Assembly (NCBI RefSeq): GCF_000499845.2
Contig: NC_023749.2
Coordinates: forward strand, 36,963,843-37,027,842
Reading direction: 5' to 3'
Length of the DNA stretch: 64,000 bases
Source of the DNA: Phaseolus vulgaris
Taxonomy: Eukaryota > Streptophyta > Magnoliopsida > Fabales > Fabaceae
Numbering within the stretch: position 1 is the stretch's first letter; every line of letters starts with the position of its first letter. A program made the translations under genes and the position numbers. The notes under the pieces are model-generated. The model did not search any database and had not been told where the DNA came from. It saw only the letters and a program-made list of their open reading frames with translations. Shown one piece after another: positions 44,291-53,597 of this stretch.

Positions 44291-44830
44291 GATGCCAAGA
44301 TTAAGAGTAGATTGAACTTGGCCATGAGCTTGGACATCTACGTTCCAAGGGATGAAAGGTCTGATCACTTGAAATTGTCAGACTTTCTTGTTAACGCACT
44401 GAAGTCCATACTTCAGGTTATCAAACCTGAGTTGGAATCTCTATTCGACAGCAGCCCTGATGAGTTTAATAGATAGCTTTAAAGATGTGTTTAAACTCTA
44501 CGTAGGTGGGATCAAGGTGTCTGAAGGTATACTTAAGAATGTTAGGGATAAAATCCCTGCAGAGCTGCTCAAAGAACTTCTCCGAACTGATGGAGAAAGG
44601 TTCCTCAAGTTTCCCGTGCCTCAGGTGATTAAAGGTATTTTTACTGTGCTGACAAAGAAACCTGAAAATGTCACGTATTTTTGTAAATGACTCCCATATG
44701 ATGACCACATTCTTATAAATTTTGAGCAGAAGATAAGTCTGCATGGAGAACCGATGAAGAATTTGCTAGAGAGATATGCTTGCAGGTGTAAACCTTGTTA
44801 TTATTCGCTGCCTCCAAGTACGAGCAAGTG
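44291..44830 (+). pseudogene. Captured lipoxygenase gene fragment
   Basis: After an acceptor-like TTTACCAG the sequence reads [20 protein letters not shown] then [19 protein letters not shown] and [13 protein letters not shown]. One extra A near 44472 shifts the frame, and SFKDVFKLYVGGIKVSEGIL, ELLKELLRTDGE and FPVPQVIK follow. After a short AT-rich break, EDKSAWRTDEEFARE near 44730-44775 continues the protein. This matches the region between the N-terminal beta-barrel and the catalytic helices of plant 9/13-lipoxygenases (YVPRDE and WRTDEEFARE are hallmarks). Iron-binding His residues lie further downstream and are absent. It sits in the same orientation behind the ascorbate oxidase piece. 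Confidence 0.85.
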
Positions 44831-45500
44831 ATTTTAGCCTTACTATTTTATAATAGATCGAATTCAACTAAATAATTGTATTTATAGGTTATTGTTATTT
44901 AACATCTTACTATCAGTTTTTTTATTTTATTTTACAAAACATGTTTTATATTAATTTAGAATTTAATTTCTTCTGAATTTGTATTTAAATATTACCTCTC
45001 AAATTAAGAAATCATAAATGGGTATTAATTTTTATATATTATTCCCAATGATCTTACTATAACATTTCTTTTTTTATAATGTTTAAAAAGATGTACAAAA
45101 GGTGTTCCAGAAAAGAAAAATAAGATCACGTTGAGTTGTAACGATAATATATATATATATCATTGACCTGCTGCAACACTATTATACCACTTCACATAAA
45201 ACTATAAGCTAACTTAAAAAAGGCTTGAATTTTTAGTCGTATTGATTTGGATTTACAGGGCCACACCAAAGTTGGTTTTACCAAGGTATTGTTTATTATT
45301 AATAAATGGATTTTAATGAATAAGATGAATGAAATAATGAATTCAAATTGAATAAGATGAATGAAATAATGAATTAGTAAGTAATTTAAAGAATAAGATT
45401 AATGAATTAGTGTTAGATGATAGAAGAAGAACATAGGGTTTGACAAAATTATTGGGTTATTTTGGTTTGACATTTTTATTATTTGTAACCGACTTTTTTA
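44831..45500. other. CACTA interior, AT-rich, nothing recognised
   Basis: AT-rich with a short direct repeat near 45325-45385 (GAATAAGATGAATGAAATAA twice). Confidence 0.5.
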
Positions 45501-45509
45501 TATATGCAC

Positions 45510-45745
45510 CTCTTAGAAGTAGTGGGGGTTTCAAAACCGTCAGTAATAGGAGGGCTTTTCAAAATTGCTGGAAATAGCAGAGGTTTTCAAAAACCGCCGG
45601 GAATAGCGGGGTTTTCAAAACCGCCGAAATAGCGACGTGGATCTTCCAGGGGAAAAGCGCAAACCACGGGTAACGCACTTAACGGGGGTTAAAACCGCCG
45701 CTAACGCCAAATATAACCCCCGTTAAAAATAATTTTTTTGTAGTG
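45510..45745. repeat. Right terminus and subterminal repeats of the gene-carrying CACTA
   Basis: Six or more GC-rich units of the type TTTTCAAAACCGCCG with AATAGCGGGG precede AACCCCCGTTAAAAATAA and the end TTTTTTTGTAGTG. They mirror the left-end words and contrast sharply with the AT-rich surroundings. Confidence 0.85.
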
Positions 45746-45825
45746 TATAAGGTGAGGTTTGTACCCACTTATATACTATGAAATGTCTTTATGTCTAGTC
45801 GATGTGAGATCTGCAACGGTTTCAT
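45746..45825 (+). repeat. Second half of the TRIM-like unit split by the CACTA
   Basis: TATAAGGTGAGGTTTGTACC followed by CTTATATACTATGAA and TAGTCGATGTGAGATCT continues the unit broken at 35581. Confidence 0.8.
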
Positions 45826-45839
45826 TACTCAAATGAAGT

Positions 45840-46714
45840 CGAAAAATAAAAGAAGAGTGCCCTATTTATTAGAGAAGAAGAGAGGAGTAGTGTGCCATGC
45901 AAGCTACCTAACCCTAACTTTTATGACAAGTTAGGATTAGGGTTTGTGTCTTGCCACCCAAGATATCTCAAACCGTAGTAGTACTAGAAGGTGGTTTTTT
46001 TGTTGTTATTTTATGCTTTCAGTAAAGATAAAAATCTCGTGTGAGAAAGTTGTTACAAGAGTAATTACAAAAGGGGCTTGAGTCCCCCGGTCAAGGTACG
46101 CTATTTTTGAATACTACACTGAAATTAAATCTTCTCTTGTTTTGTATGCTCTCACTAACTTGATCGTCGGAGTATGATCAATAGGTAGAGCTCCCTCTAT
46201 TTCAACGGAGCCACGTTCCAGTGCAACAAGAAGACACAAAATAGATTCCAGAGGAGACAGATCAGAAGTGGAGCTTTTCACCAGAGTCAACTGGCGAGAA
46301 CATTTGGTGCCCATCGCGGGCCCGATAAAATCTGATCCCATCCACATTCGTGTTTAAAGCCTTCCAAAATGATAAGGAACCCTAGGCAAGCACCACTGGG
46401 ATCTGAGGGAAGTGATGCCCCCCCCTACAACAACTCATGGAGACTATGAGGGCTCTCAGGAAGCCAATGAGCAGAACAGGCAGAACTAGGAATGGATTCA
46501 GCAAGAAGCTAAAGTCGAGCAAGAGAGTCTACAAGAAGAAGCCCGAGCTGAGCAAGTGCTTCTGCAGGATCAGATGATGGCAAAGATAGAGGCTTCCTGG
46601 GCAACCAATGAGGAATTGCGCAAGACCAATGAGGATTTGCGCAAGAATCTACAACAGTGTGACTGACTTTTAGGTGGCTCACGTTTGGCTTTCTTCCATT
46701 CAGCAACTCATAAG
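45840..46714 (+). mobile_element. Gypsy-type LTR end, primer site and gag start, truncated
   Basis: A non-coding LTR-like stretch ends near 46298. TTTGGTGCCCATCGCGGGCC then follows, close to the gypsy (Tat/Athila type) primer site TTGGCGCCCACCGTGGGG. From about 46369 a gag start reads MIRNPRQAPLGSEGSDAPP, then, with a frame change, a coiled coil (EESLQEEARAEQVLLQDQM-like, then NEELRKTNEDLRKNLQQ). Element B begins at 46715 and cuts it off. The remainder would lie beyond the window. Confidence 0.65.
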
Positions 46715-47177
46715 TGTTAGAATATATGGCCTTAAACGAGAAGGGGGGGGGGTGAATTGTTTAAGAGAGGTTTTTGAAATCTTTTTCAAATTTAACAAAA
46801 TTCTTTGTATGAATCCAGAATAGAAATCTTAGCCAAGAACAAAAGCAATAAAACAACAAAGCAACAGAGAACAATCGGTTGTTTCTGCGAAACAATCGGT
46901 TGTTTATACCAGTAAAACTTAAAACAAAATTTAAACGAGTTTGAGGGTAAGAGAGAGATACACCAACAGTTTATACTGGTTCAATCTTAAGCCAAGAGCT
47001 ACATCCAGTCCCCAGAAAACCACTGGGTAATCCACTAAGTAATCAAACCAGATTACAACACACAAACCACCAAAGTAGTGACCTTGAACCCTTCAAGAAA
47101 CACACTCCCTTTGGAAAAACATACACCAAGAGTATTGATCTTGACCACCTCAAGAGCACACAACACTCCTTGGCAAC
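46715..47177 (-). repeat. 3' LTR of element B, outer part
   Basis: It starts TGTTAGAATATATGG and runs to GGCAAC at 47177, the edge of the gypsy insertion. It has one AACAATCGGTTGTTT pair at 46870-46908. Confidence 0.88.
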
Positions 47178-47832
47178 TGATCCTGCCTGTTGACCAAAAC
47201 GCTGGAGCTTTGCCTCGTCAAACTTGGATCGACGTGTGCGCCGCGTCAATCTCCGTCCTTCGCCGCGATCCACCTCAAGAACCTGCAAAAGAACAGAGCG
47301 GCGCCGCTGCGGCCGATCACACTCCAACGCCCAAGTCAGTGACTGAACCACCAATTACTAAGAGTAACACTCAAGAACTCTCAAGGAACCGTGAACCAGT
47401 TCTCTCTCAGTATTCTCTAGAACTCGCAAGCGTAAAGAAGACAATCTGAACGTGCGTACCTCAGAAGTTCGTTGGGAAACCCTTATATACCTGGACACTT
47501 TCTCTCTCCTGGCAGTTACACATCTGGACACGTGGCTCGCATCCAGCTGTACACGTGCCATCATCTGGAGCCTCCTTGACTTGGGCACTACTTCTGACTC
47601 TCCTTTGGCTAAGTTACTTGTGCATGATACTACTCAGTGCATAGCTGTCCTGGAGTGCGATCTCTACTGGATTGGCAAGCTAGGGTGCCTTCGTACACAC
47701 CTTCCCTGTGGTCTCGCCGGCCGCCTTCATAATCTGCACCACCTTCATCTTCGGCGATGTGCTTGCTTCGGCGATCTCTAATCACTTGGTCGCCTGGGTT
47801 TACATCTGGCGACTTCATCTTCAACCTGGTGA
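47178..47832 (-). repeat. 3' LTR of the gypsy element, lacking its first 163 bp
   Basis: It matches 57907-58561 without gaps. Then, at the inner edge (47833), it diverges completely, whereas the other LTR continues for 163 bp to its TGTACC end (minus strand). The start of U3 and the polypurine tract are therefore missing. Confidence 0.85.
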
Positions 47833-48103
47833 ATCAACAACTTCCTTCATCACTCTTCCGATCATAAAAAGGTACTTCCTTTACTTCTTCTGCTGGTTTT
47901 CCCTGCATTTTAACCGATTCGCATCATCCATTAACTGTCTGGTGCATACGCTGTGGGCTGTTTTCTTTGTTTCTCCTTCCTCGTAAATTAGGGCTTCGTC
48001 TTCGTTACAACGAACCCTCGTTCGTTCGTTTTTCACCCTTCTTCCACGATCGAGTCAGCCTCTGCGAACCCTGATCACCTTTTCTTTTCTTCTTCCTTTG
48101 CAG

Positions 48104-50718
48104 ATGGCTCGCTCAAAGATCACCCCAAATCCTCCTCCCTCGTCACGAAACCCTTCATCTCAAGCACACAACCCACCGCGAGCACCTGGTGCTTCTTCTT
48201 CTCAGGCTGAGAGGCCTGCACCCTCCCGCTCTAACCTGGCTCAGGCTACTCCACCTGTCGCCGGAGGAGCCTCCGTCCCTTCTCTCGACTTCAAAAAATT
48301 GTACCCATGGGCCACCTCGACTTTGTTGAAGGAAACCTCCTCAGTAAACTCTGTTGGGGCAGTTCTTCGACTGAAGAAAGGGGACGAGCCTCACCAGTCG
48401 TTCCACAAGGAGCATGACGACAAGATGACGGTGCTACCTTGCCCCCCCGACCTGCCAGTGTGCGTCGACGACAAAGGGAACACCGGCGGGTTGTTCTGCT
48501 TCATATATACCACCCTGTTCAAGAAGGTGAAACTTAGGTTTCCCTTCACTCGCTTTGAAAGAGAGCTACTCATCGAGCTCGACATCGCCGCCGCCCAGCT
48601 CCATCCCAACATCTGGGCGTTCGTGCGGGCGTTCCAGATCATGTGCGATCATCTGGGCTTGCCAGCGTCAGTGGACGTCTTTCTCTTCCTCTTCGAAGCC
48701 AAACACCCAGGAGATCGTCTGTGGGTGAGTTTGAACGGGATTGCTGGGAGGTCGATCCTCTCTATCTTCCAGCAATCTTACAAAGACTGGAAGGGCAAGT
48801 TTGTCCAGGTGCGCCCAAATGACAAGGACGCCTCACTGCTCGACGGTTTCCCCTTGTATTGGGTAAACAAGAGGAATAAAGAGTCCAAAGGCAGCTTCAG
48901 GAGGCCAAGGAGTCAAGACAGCATGGGTGCTTTGGACAAGGATCTGTGCTTCTTCTGGAAAAGCGTAGCAGACGCCAATATCACCTTCCTCACCACTACA
49001 CTCATCTCCTTCGAGTTTTTCGAAGATCAACTCGAAGTTCGCATAGGTTAGAACTCACCTCAACGTCTAAGTTATTTCCTTGACATTACCTCTGCTAACT
49101 GTTTCTGGGCGTCTTGTGTGTTGCGCACAAGACTTTGGTTTTACTTTCTGCATCACTCATCTGCTTTTGTTGCACACTGTCTTATGCGTTTATCTTCCTC
49201 TCTGAACTAACCCATGTATCTTTGCATTATGCAGATCGTATGTTGGGCCAGGGGAAACTCGCTGAACTGAGGGCGCTCGCCCGAGCCCATGGGTTGGCAT
49301 CGGGTTCCCAGACCGTGCCAAACTCAGTGGTGGAGATCGCCGCTGCACAGGGCAGATCGCCACCCAAAGGCCCAACTTCCTCCAAGGCCAAGCCCGCCAA
49401 CCAGCGCAAGAAACTTATCCTCAGGAAACCAAAGAGGAAAATCCCTCAAGTGGTTCACGAGGAAGAAGAAGAAGACGACGAGGCGACTGAAGATGGCCTC
49501 GTTACCAAGAGGAAGAGGGTGGCGCCTTCTTCACCATCTGCTCCCCCTCCTCTTCCAACATCAACACCACCATCCACACCTGCTCCGCCTCCCACATTGC
49601 TTCCTCCACCAGCTCCCGCCTCGCCAGTCCAAGCGATTCCTCTGGCGTCTGCACCTCCTGTGGTTGAGGCCGCCGAGCCTAACTTCATGGAGGACCCCCC
49701 GAGCGCCTCCACGCCCTATGTATCAGCTGGAGGGGGTCCTCCTTCAAACGCCTCGACCGCCAACGCCGCACCAGTCGGGGATGAGGGTGCTCACAACTCT
49801 CCAATCCTCATCACTGAATCCCCGACGTCGCCACCACGCCAAGAAACCCTCATTGATCAACCAACTCAGGAAGGTGGCGGCGAGAACCAACAACAAGCCC
49901 CCCCGGTGCCTCCACCAGCAAGCCTCTCTCTTGAGGTCCAAAGGGTGTGGGAGCCCTTCTCAGCAAAACTGAAGATGATGGCGGAGGATTTCCCCTCCAT
50001 CATATCTAAAGTTGTGGAGAGTTCCACCAGGAAGCTCCAGGATGACCTCTTCGCACTCCGAACTGAGAATAGCACCATAAGGATTGAGGCGGAGAGGTTA
50101 TCCTGCAATCTAACACTCGCCGAGATCGAACACTCCCGAGTAGAAGATGCCATGAGCATCGAGCTCCGGGTGGCGCGCAAGGAGGCCACCGATCTACGCC
50201 ATAAGGTGTAGCTTCTGGCTCAAGAGAAGATTGAGCTGGAGAGCAAGCTGGTGCCTTATCGCGTCAAAGTGGCTGACCTGGAGGCGTTGATCAAAGCTGA
50301 CGCCGCCAAGGTAAAGAACCTCGAGAAAAGGTCAGCCGATCGGGAGGTCTTCTTGGGGAAGGTGGAGAAAGAAAGAGACGACACCGTGGCCAATCTCGCT
50401 GAAGCCACCGAAGAAAACGGGAAGATCGCCGTAGAACTGGCCCAGGTGCAGGCAGAATCCAAGAAGGTTGCTGAAGACCTTCTTCAAGCTCGGGAAACCA
50501 TTGAAGAACTTAAGAAACAAGCTGAAGAGCTGAAGCAGCAGAACGAAGGGCTAAAGAAACAAATCGAAGAACTTGAGCTGAGCTCTGCCCAGATTCTTGC
50601 TGCTGGATTCGAGGCCGCCCGGGAATAGTTCGCTTTCCTGTACCCCGACTTGGATCTTACCATGGTGTCTCTCAACAACGAGGTGGTGGACGGGAAGGTT
50701 GTTCCTGCTGAAGACTGA
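48104..50718 (+). pseudogene. Antisense gene of the Tat gypsy element (putative gypsy-type transposon domain), spliced, with two stops
   Basis: It lies opposite to gag-pol. Exon 1 starts MARSKITPNPPPSSRN, directly after an acceptor-like CTTTGCAG, and includes KLRFPFTRFERELLIELDIA and LHPNIWAFVRAFQIMCDHLG, the core of the putative gypsy-type transposon domain (PF04195 by memory). A likely intron runs from 49048 (ATAG/GTTAGA) to 49233 (TTATGCAG). Exon 2 has LAELRALARAHGL, a long Pro/Ala-rich linker and a coiled coil (EELKKQAEELKQQNEGLKKQ). Two in-frame TAG codons, at 50209 and 50626, each fit CAG to TAG. The frame ends at TGA 50716-50718. Function is unknown; without the two stops it would give about 810 residues. 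Confidence 0.8.
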
Positions 50719-51355
50719 TTGCTTCCCTCCATCCACGATTCTTATGCTTTCTCCCTTACCCGATCTGCTTGTAATAAACTTTCTATTTTTTTGTACATGT
50801 ACCTTGAACTGATGTTTTACTTCATTATAAAGTCTTTGTATTCTTCTTATAACTTCTCTGTCTGCTTTATCTCTTCTTGTATAATTTTCTTCAAAGAAAT
50901 TAACTTAGCAATTTCGTAAGCGCGATTGCATACTTAACTACTTCGAACCACCGGTCTTCGAACAAAAACACTCTTAACAACTTGCAATCTCAAGGCAATG
51001 AACCTTAGAGCGAAATCGCTCTTCAAATAACAAACTTCAACTCAACTAACGGCTTAAGACACCGCTCATCTGATCTGCCTTATCAAAACTGGTCTTGACT
51101 TTCTCGCCATTGTTCGAATTTCTCCTGGTCGCCAAAGACTCTTGGCGTTTATCAGCTTCCTCCTACCTTCACAACTTGGCCATTGTTCCTTTATCTGGGG
51201 GTAGAGGCGCCTTTCGGATCCTTCTCTACCTTCCTGAGCTTCAGAACAAAAGACCGGGTGGCTAGGCGTTCTCTTCGAACCTACCTTAGCCACCCTCCAA
51301 ACTTCTTCCACCCTTCACACCATACCTGAACTCGTTCGAGACGAGAAGGATTTTA
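50719..51355. other. Non-coding spacer of the gypsy element
   Basis: No protein recognised. TTTGTACATGTACCTTG and an AT-rich zone follow the antisense gene and could hold its 3' end. Confidence 0.45.
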
Positions 51356-51840
51356 TCTTGCCTGAATCGCTCATCGGCGATCAGGTCTTTAACTCGCCTG
51401 AACTCGCTCATCGGCGAGAAGGTCTTTTAACTCGCCTGAACTCGCTCATCGGCGAGAAGGTCTTTATCTCGTGCCTCTACATTGCCCCAGGGGTTACATC
51501 TTCTCTCCCCCAGAAACACTGAGGACTTTTTGCTGGTGCCTCTACATTGCCCCAGAGGTTACGTCTCCTCTCCCCCAGAAACACTGAGGACTTTTACTGG
51601 TGCCTCTACATTGCCCCAGGGGTTACATCTCCTCTCCCCCAGAAACACTAAGGACTTTTCGCTCTTCCTCGCCTGCGCTCGCTCGACGGCGAGGAGGTCT
51701 TTGTCTCGCCTCAGAACGCGCGAGGGTGTTGAGGTCTTTTAACTGGTGCCTCCGATCGCCGAAAGACAATGAGGACTTTAACTTTAACTGGTGCCTCCGA
51801 TCGCCGAAAGACGATGAGGACTTAGAAACTTTTTAGAAAG
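51356..51840. repeat. Tandem repeats in the gypsy spacer
   Basis: There are three repeat types in series: CTCGCCTGAACTCGCTCATC units of about 43 bp (about three copies, 51356-51470); GGTGCCTCTACATTGCCCCA units of about 63 bp ending GAGGACTTTT (three copies, 51471-51660); and GGTGCCTCCGATCGCCGAAA units of about 38-43 bp (two copies, 51740-51830). Such spacers with tandem repeats are common between pol and the antisense gene in Tat elements. Confidence 0.85.
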
Positions 51841-52141
51841 CATGCAATATATCTTTAACTTGCCTTAAATCACACATAAGTGACAAGGTCTTTCTTCAAA
51901 ACTTTCGGAAAACAACAAGCATGCAATCTAAAACAACTTTAAGCTTCGAAAACTCTTCTTTATTGGGTGGCCTCATTAAAAACCCTCCTTAGGGAAAAAA
52001 GAGTGCCCCCTTCAAACTGTTTTAACAGAGACATTGTAATATAACTTCGTGTTTGTCTTTACTTACAAAGCTCTTAACTGTAATAAAACTTGAGGTGCGT
52101 GGCGTTCCAAGTGCGAGGAATCGCCCCTCCTTCCAACGTCT

Positions 52142-53188
52142 CTAAGCGGTAGGCGTCGTTCCCAAGCGCCTCGGATATTCTGAACGGTCCCGTCTATTCT
52201 CCATCTCGTACTGGTGGGCTTTCCTCATCACCAGGTCGCCCTCTCTGAACTGTCTCGACATCACCTTCGAGTTATATCTTCGTTCAATCCTTCTCTTCAA
52301 TGCCTCAGCTTTCAATCTCGCCTCTTCCCTGACCTCATCCAGTAGATCCAGGTTCAACCTTCTCTCCTCATTCGAGTCTTCCTCCACGAAGTTCTGGAAT
52401 CTCGGCGAGCTCTCTTGGATTTCTACTGGAATCATTGCGTCGCATCCATAGACCAAGCTGAACGGGGTCTCATGGGTTCCTGACTGCTCGGTGGTGTGGT
52501 ACGCCCAGACTATACGGGGTACCTCCTCAGCCCAACTTCCTTTGGCTTTCTCTAGCCTTCTCTTCAAACCTCTTAGCAACACTCGATTGGCTGACTCTAC
52601 TTGGCCATTCGTCTGAGGGTGCTCGACGGATGCAAACACTTGTTGAATTCCCACCCCTTCGCACAGCTTCTTCAACAGGTGACTTGCAAACTGAGTCCCA
52701 CTGTCCGACACCAGGCGCTTGGGCACACCAAACCGGCACACAATGTTCTTCCACACGAAACCTTCGATCTTGTGTGCGGTGATCTGGGCCACCGGTTCTG
52801 CTTCGATCCACTTGGTGAAATATTCAATCGCCACCACCAAGTACTTCATCTGCCTGATCGCCAGCGGGAATGGTCCCAGGATGTCGATTCCCCAAGTATG
52901 AAACGGCCAAGGGCTGTAAATCGACTTCAACTCTTCGGGAGGCGCCTTGTGCCAATCGGCGTGCTGCTGGCATTGCTTACAGCACTGCGCATACTTCTTG
53001 CAGTCTTCTCTCATTGTTGGCCAGTAGTAACCTGCACGGAGAGTCCTTGCGGCCAGAGCTCGACCCCCGACGTGGCTTCCGCATATCCCTTCATGGAGCT
53101 CTGCCATGATTCTTGTACATTTTTCCCCATGCACACATTCCAGGAGTGGATGAGTAAACCCAAACCTGTACAACTCGCCATCAATCAT
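52142..53188 (-). pseudogene. Gypsy integrase (part of pol)
   Basis: The minus-strand ORF of 348 residues begins in pol at MIDGELYRFGFTHPLLECVH. It has the HHCC zinc finger (ELHEGICGSHVGG, then CKQCQQHAD), and the core with WGIDILGPFP (Asp), RLVSDSGTQFAS (Asp) and TNGQVESANR (Glu). A C-terminal region with YNSKVMSRQFREGDLVMRK is the GPY/F-like module. All three catalytic residues are present. It is separated from the upstream RT/RNase H ORF by about 400 bp with several stops and a frame change, so the polyprotein is broken. Confidence 0.9.
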
Positions 53189-53597
53189 TGTGAACTTGCT
53201 AGAATTCTTCTTTATCTTCCTAGCCTCTGTCGGATCCAGCGGGAGAAGGCCATCCGCCAGACAACGCTTGTACTGTGTTACCCAGGTGTCGGCTCATGGG
53301 TCGTGCAGACCTGCGTCATGTTCACCTTCTCTCCCCGACATGCTCTTATTCTTGGCGACCTCAAGGTCTCTTAGTCAGGGATCTGTGACTCCTCGCCGCT
53401 TTCTCCGTCGACTAGCTTATCTGAAGAACCAGGTGATCTGCCACAAATGCTCTCGGCGTCTTCAGAGTTTCTTGAATCACCGTCCTTTGCCTACCCCCCT
53501 TGCCTGAACTGGCGAGCTTAGCCAGCAAGTCAGCTCAGGCATTCTGCTCTCTGGGCACATGCACCACTTCAAAGGAGGCAAAGGAACTCTTCAATTC

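Larger units (their letters stand above)
35582..45745. mobile_element. Gene-fragment-carrying CACTA-type transposon (10,164 bp) with TSD TAT
   Basis: The left end is CACTACAACAAAATTT and the right end, complemented, is CACTACAAAAAAATTA; similarity extends about 30 bp inward (AAYGGRGGTT). TAT flanks both ends (35579-35581 and 45746-45748). Joining the outer sequences restores the TRIM-like repeat seen intact at 35277-35400, which confirms the empty site. Inside are exons of ascorbate oxidase and lipoxygenase in intron-containing form, unidentified exon-like pieces, and an intact copia element (37043-41913). No CACTA transposase is present, so mobility would have depended on another element. 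Without the copia the unit is about 5.3 kb. Confidence 0.85.

Noticed and set aside
47078..47781. Plus-strand ORFs at 47078-47449 and 47452-47781 (and copies at 57861-58510) as genes
   Set aside because: They lie in LTR sequence and occur in both LTRs of the gypsy element. They have no domain and their frames cross the insertion border.
49289..49972. A 227-residue Pro/His-rich plus-strand protein
   Set aside because: It is an alternate frame of the Pro-rich linker of the antisense gene.
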